DNA of 64,000 nt from NCBI GenBank assembly GCA_938014885.1, contig CALLQI010000024.1:113219-177218 (forward strand), in the 5' to 3' direction. The stretch comes from an uncultured bacterium (GTDB lineage: Bacteria > Planctomycetota > UBA8742 > UBA2392). Made by a program: the position numbers and the translations under genes. Shown piece by piece: positions 62,998 to 64,000 of this stretch (positions within the stretch are counted from its first letter, which is position 1; each line of letters begins with the position of its first letter). The notes under the pieces were generated by a model. The model worked only from the letters and a program-made list of their open reading frames with translations. It did no database searches and was not told the DNA's origin.

Positions 62998-63090
62998 GTC
63001 TGGGCGCATTCAAGCTAAGGCACGGAGCGCCGACAGATCGCACGCAATCGACCGGGTATGTGCCCGCACTCCTGCCCTGATTTGTGACGA

Positions 63091-63660
63091 TCAAGCCTGC
63101 GCCCTGCGTCGAAGTGCGGCAGCCGCCATTGCGGCAGCTCCGACTCCAACCAAGGCCCACCAATCGGCGCTGGTGCTTGCGCTGCAGCTTCCTGCGCCGG
63201 CTCCGTTCTCTCCAGCGTCGTCGTCATCTACATCGCGCGGGAAGATCGTGAACACGCGAGTGTCGTTGTCACTGCCGTCGCCATCGGAGTCAATGCCATC
63301 GTCGTCGTCTTCGCAGTTCTCTTCGCCGTCGTTGTCGGCGTCGTTGTTGTCGTCATCTGAGCCGTCGCCGTCGTCATCGTCTCCGTCGTCATCGTCTTCG
63401 CAGTTCCACCACTCGTCATTGTCATTGTCGCGGTCGTCATCATCGAGACCGTCGCCGTCAGCGTCGTTACCGTCGTCGTCGTCTTCGCAGTTCGGCTCGC
63501 CGTCGTCGTCGCTGTCGCGCTCGTCGTCGTCGTATTCGCCTTCGTGCTCACCCTCTTGTTCATATGCTGCGGCGGGCACGGAAACGGAGAACTGCACTAA
63601 CACCGCGGCCAACAGGCACAACATGGTGCGAGCGGCGGCTAGCATCCAGCGGTCCATCAT
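63091..63660 (-). CDS. Secreted Asp-rich calcium-binding protein with C-terminal sorting-type tail
   Basis: A protein of 189 residues (or 188 from the adjacent ATG at 63657). A signal peptide (RTMLCLLAAVLVQFSVSVPAAA) is followed by about 100 residues of Asp/Asn/Gly repeats of thrombospondin-type-3 style. Three spaced NCEDDDDG units recur (PNCEDDDDG, WNCEDDDDG, ENCEDDDDG), each trailed by DADGDGLDDDD-like runs. The end is GSCSAS, a hydrophobic helix WWALVGVGAAAMAAAAL and RRRAQA. That Cys-helix-Arg plan is typical of MYXO-CTERM and related protein-sorting tails. It is probably processed and anchored at the surface. Confidence 0.82.
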   Translation of the reverse strand: MMDRWMLAAARTMLCLLAAVLVQFSVSVPAAAYEQEGEHEGEYDDDERDSDDDGEPNCEDDDDGNDADGDGLDDDDRDNDNDEWWNCEDDDDGDDDDGDGSDDDNNDADNDGEENCEDDDDGIDSDGDGSDNDTRVFTIFPRDVDDDDAGENGAGAGSCSASTSADWWALVGVGAAAMAAAALRRRAQA

Positions 63661-63883
63661 GATTGGTTCCCCCAGTTGGCGCCGCCCCCAAGCAGCGGCC
63701 ACAATGCTAGCAACTTCGCAACGTCCAGCAAACGTCAACAGACACTGGACCCCGTCTGCGCCGGACGACTTGTCGCCTTTGGCGACCGCTCGCATCCCTT
63801 GCAAAGCGGTGCTTTGCGGCGGGGACGTTCGCTTCGCGAACTGCTTCGCGCTCCCTCAAAATTCTTGGAAATCTTTCCCGGCC

Positions 63884-63991
63884 TTATTTGGCGCGGGTTT
63901 TGGGGCTGTTGCCTTCCTTGCCCCGGGCTTTTTTGTCGCGCCGGCCTGTAGGCTTTCTTGTGAGGCTGAACTTGAGCGACATTGCTTCCAT
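63884..63991 (-). CDS. Possible 35-residue basic peptide
   Basis: An open frame from the ATG at 63991 (a second ATG at 63982) is preceded in frame by a TGA at the window edge. It encodes MEAMSLKFSLTRKPTGRR and then a Lys/Arg-rich tail ending KTRAK. There is no sequence beyond the edge to judge a ribosome site. It could be a ribosome- or nucleic-acid-associated small protein or a chance frame. Confidence 0.35.
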   Translation of the reverse strand: MEAMSLKFSLTRKPTGRRDKKARGKEGNSPKTRAK

Positions 63992-64000
63992 CAATCGTCA

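Overview
Organism. The window is GC-rich and gene-dense. It carries giant membrane-anchored Ser/Thr kinases with WD40 tails, secreted EF-hand and HEAT proteins, a diheme-free c-type cytochrome, a three-subunit proton-translocating transhydrogenase and a consensus sigma-54 promoter. Together these point to an uncultured Planctomycetota or close PVC-group bacterium. This is an inference from gene content; there is no rRNA in the window. No IS transposase, integrase, prophage or CRISPR array was seen.

Layout. 1-9.4 kb, mostly minus strand: sucD (cut by the window edge), a helix-only endonuclease III relative, an EF-hand lipoprotein overlapping rpsP, a stand-alone SRP54 M-domain-like protein, an Mla-type lipid transporter with fused ATPase and permease, and a Ser/Thr kinase. 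9.5-24 kb: cytochrome, an atypical orphan gene, a STAS protein, a 1472-residue kinase-WD40-PDZ protein with a probable leaderless promoter, clpB behind a sigma-54 promoter, an OLD-family nuclease (likely phage defence), a solo Clp C-terminal-domain protein and a fatty acid desaturase. 24-40 kb: ftsK, an outer-membrane protein, an M1 aminopeptidase, an aminotransferase, an MCE protein, an orphan NuoE-NuoF fusion and a run of secreted proteins sharing one unnamed domain. 41-54 kb: an inactive M16 protein, a class III aminotransferase, hutI, a HEAT protein, endonuclease III, small membrane proteins and carB. 54-64 kb: a four-helix-bundle (S23) gene bracketed by inverted repeats, acpS, cardiolipin synthase, tRNA-Asn, a beta-propeller lipoprotein, pntAA-pntAB-pntB, ksgA and an Asp-rich surface protein.

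Most notable. (1) Upstream of tRNA-Asn lies a promoter, a 16-codon reading frame with a Shine-Dalgarno site and four AAT Asn codons, a 12-bp terminator hairpin, then the tRNA gene. The codons after the Asn run can pair with the terminator's first arm. This has the architecture of a ribosome-mediated attenuator controlling a tRNA gene by the charging of that same tRNA. (2) Nearly every long intergenic gap holds a modular, inverted-repeat-bounded element whose ends read GCTGACGCGAAG and which abuts gene 3' ends. (3) The S23 gene is tightly enclosed by 34-bp inverted repeats. (4) The SRP M-domain-like protein has no GTPase domain and sits beside rpsP, where ffh is usually found.
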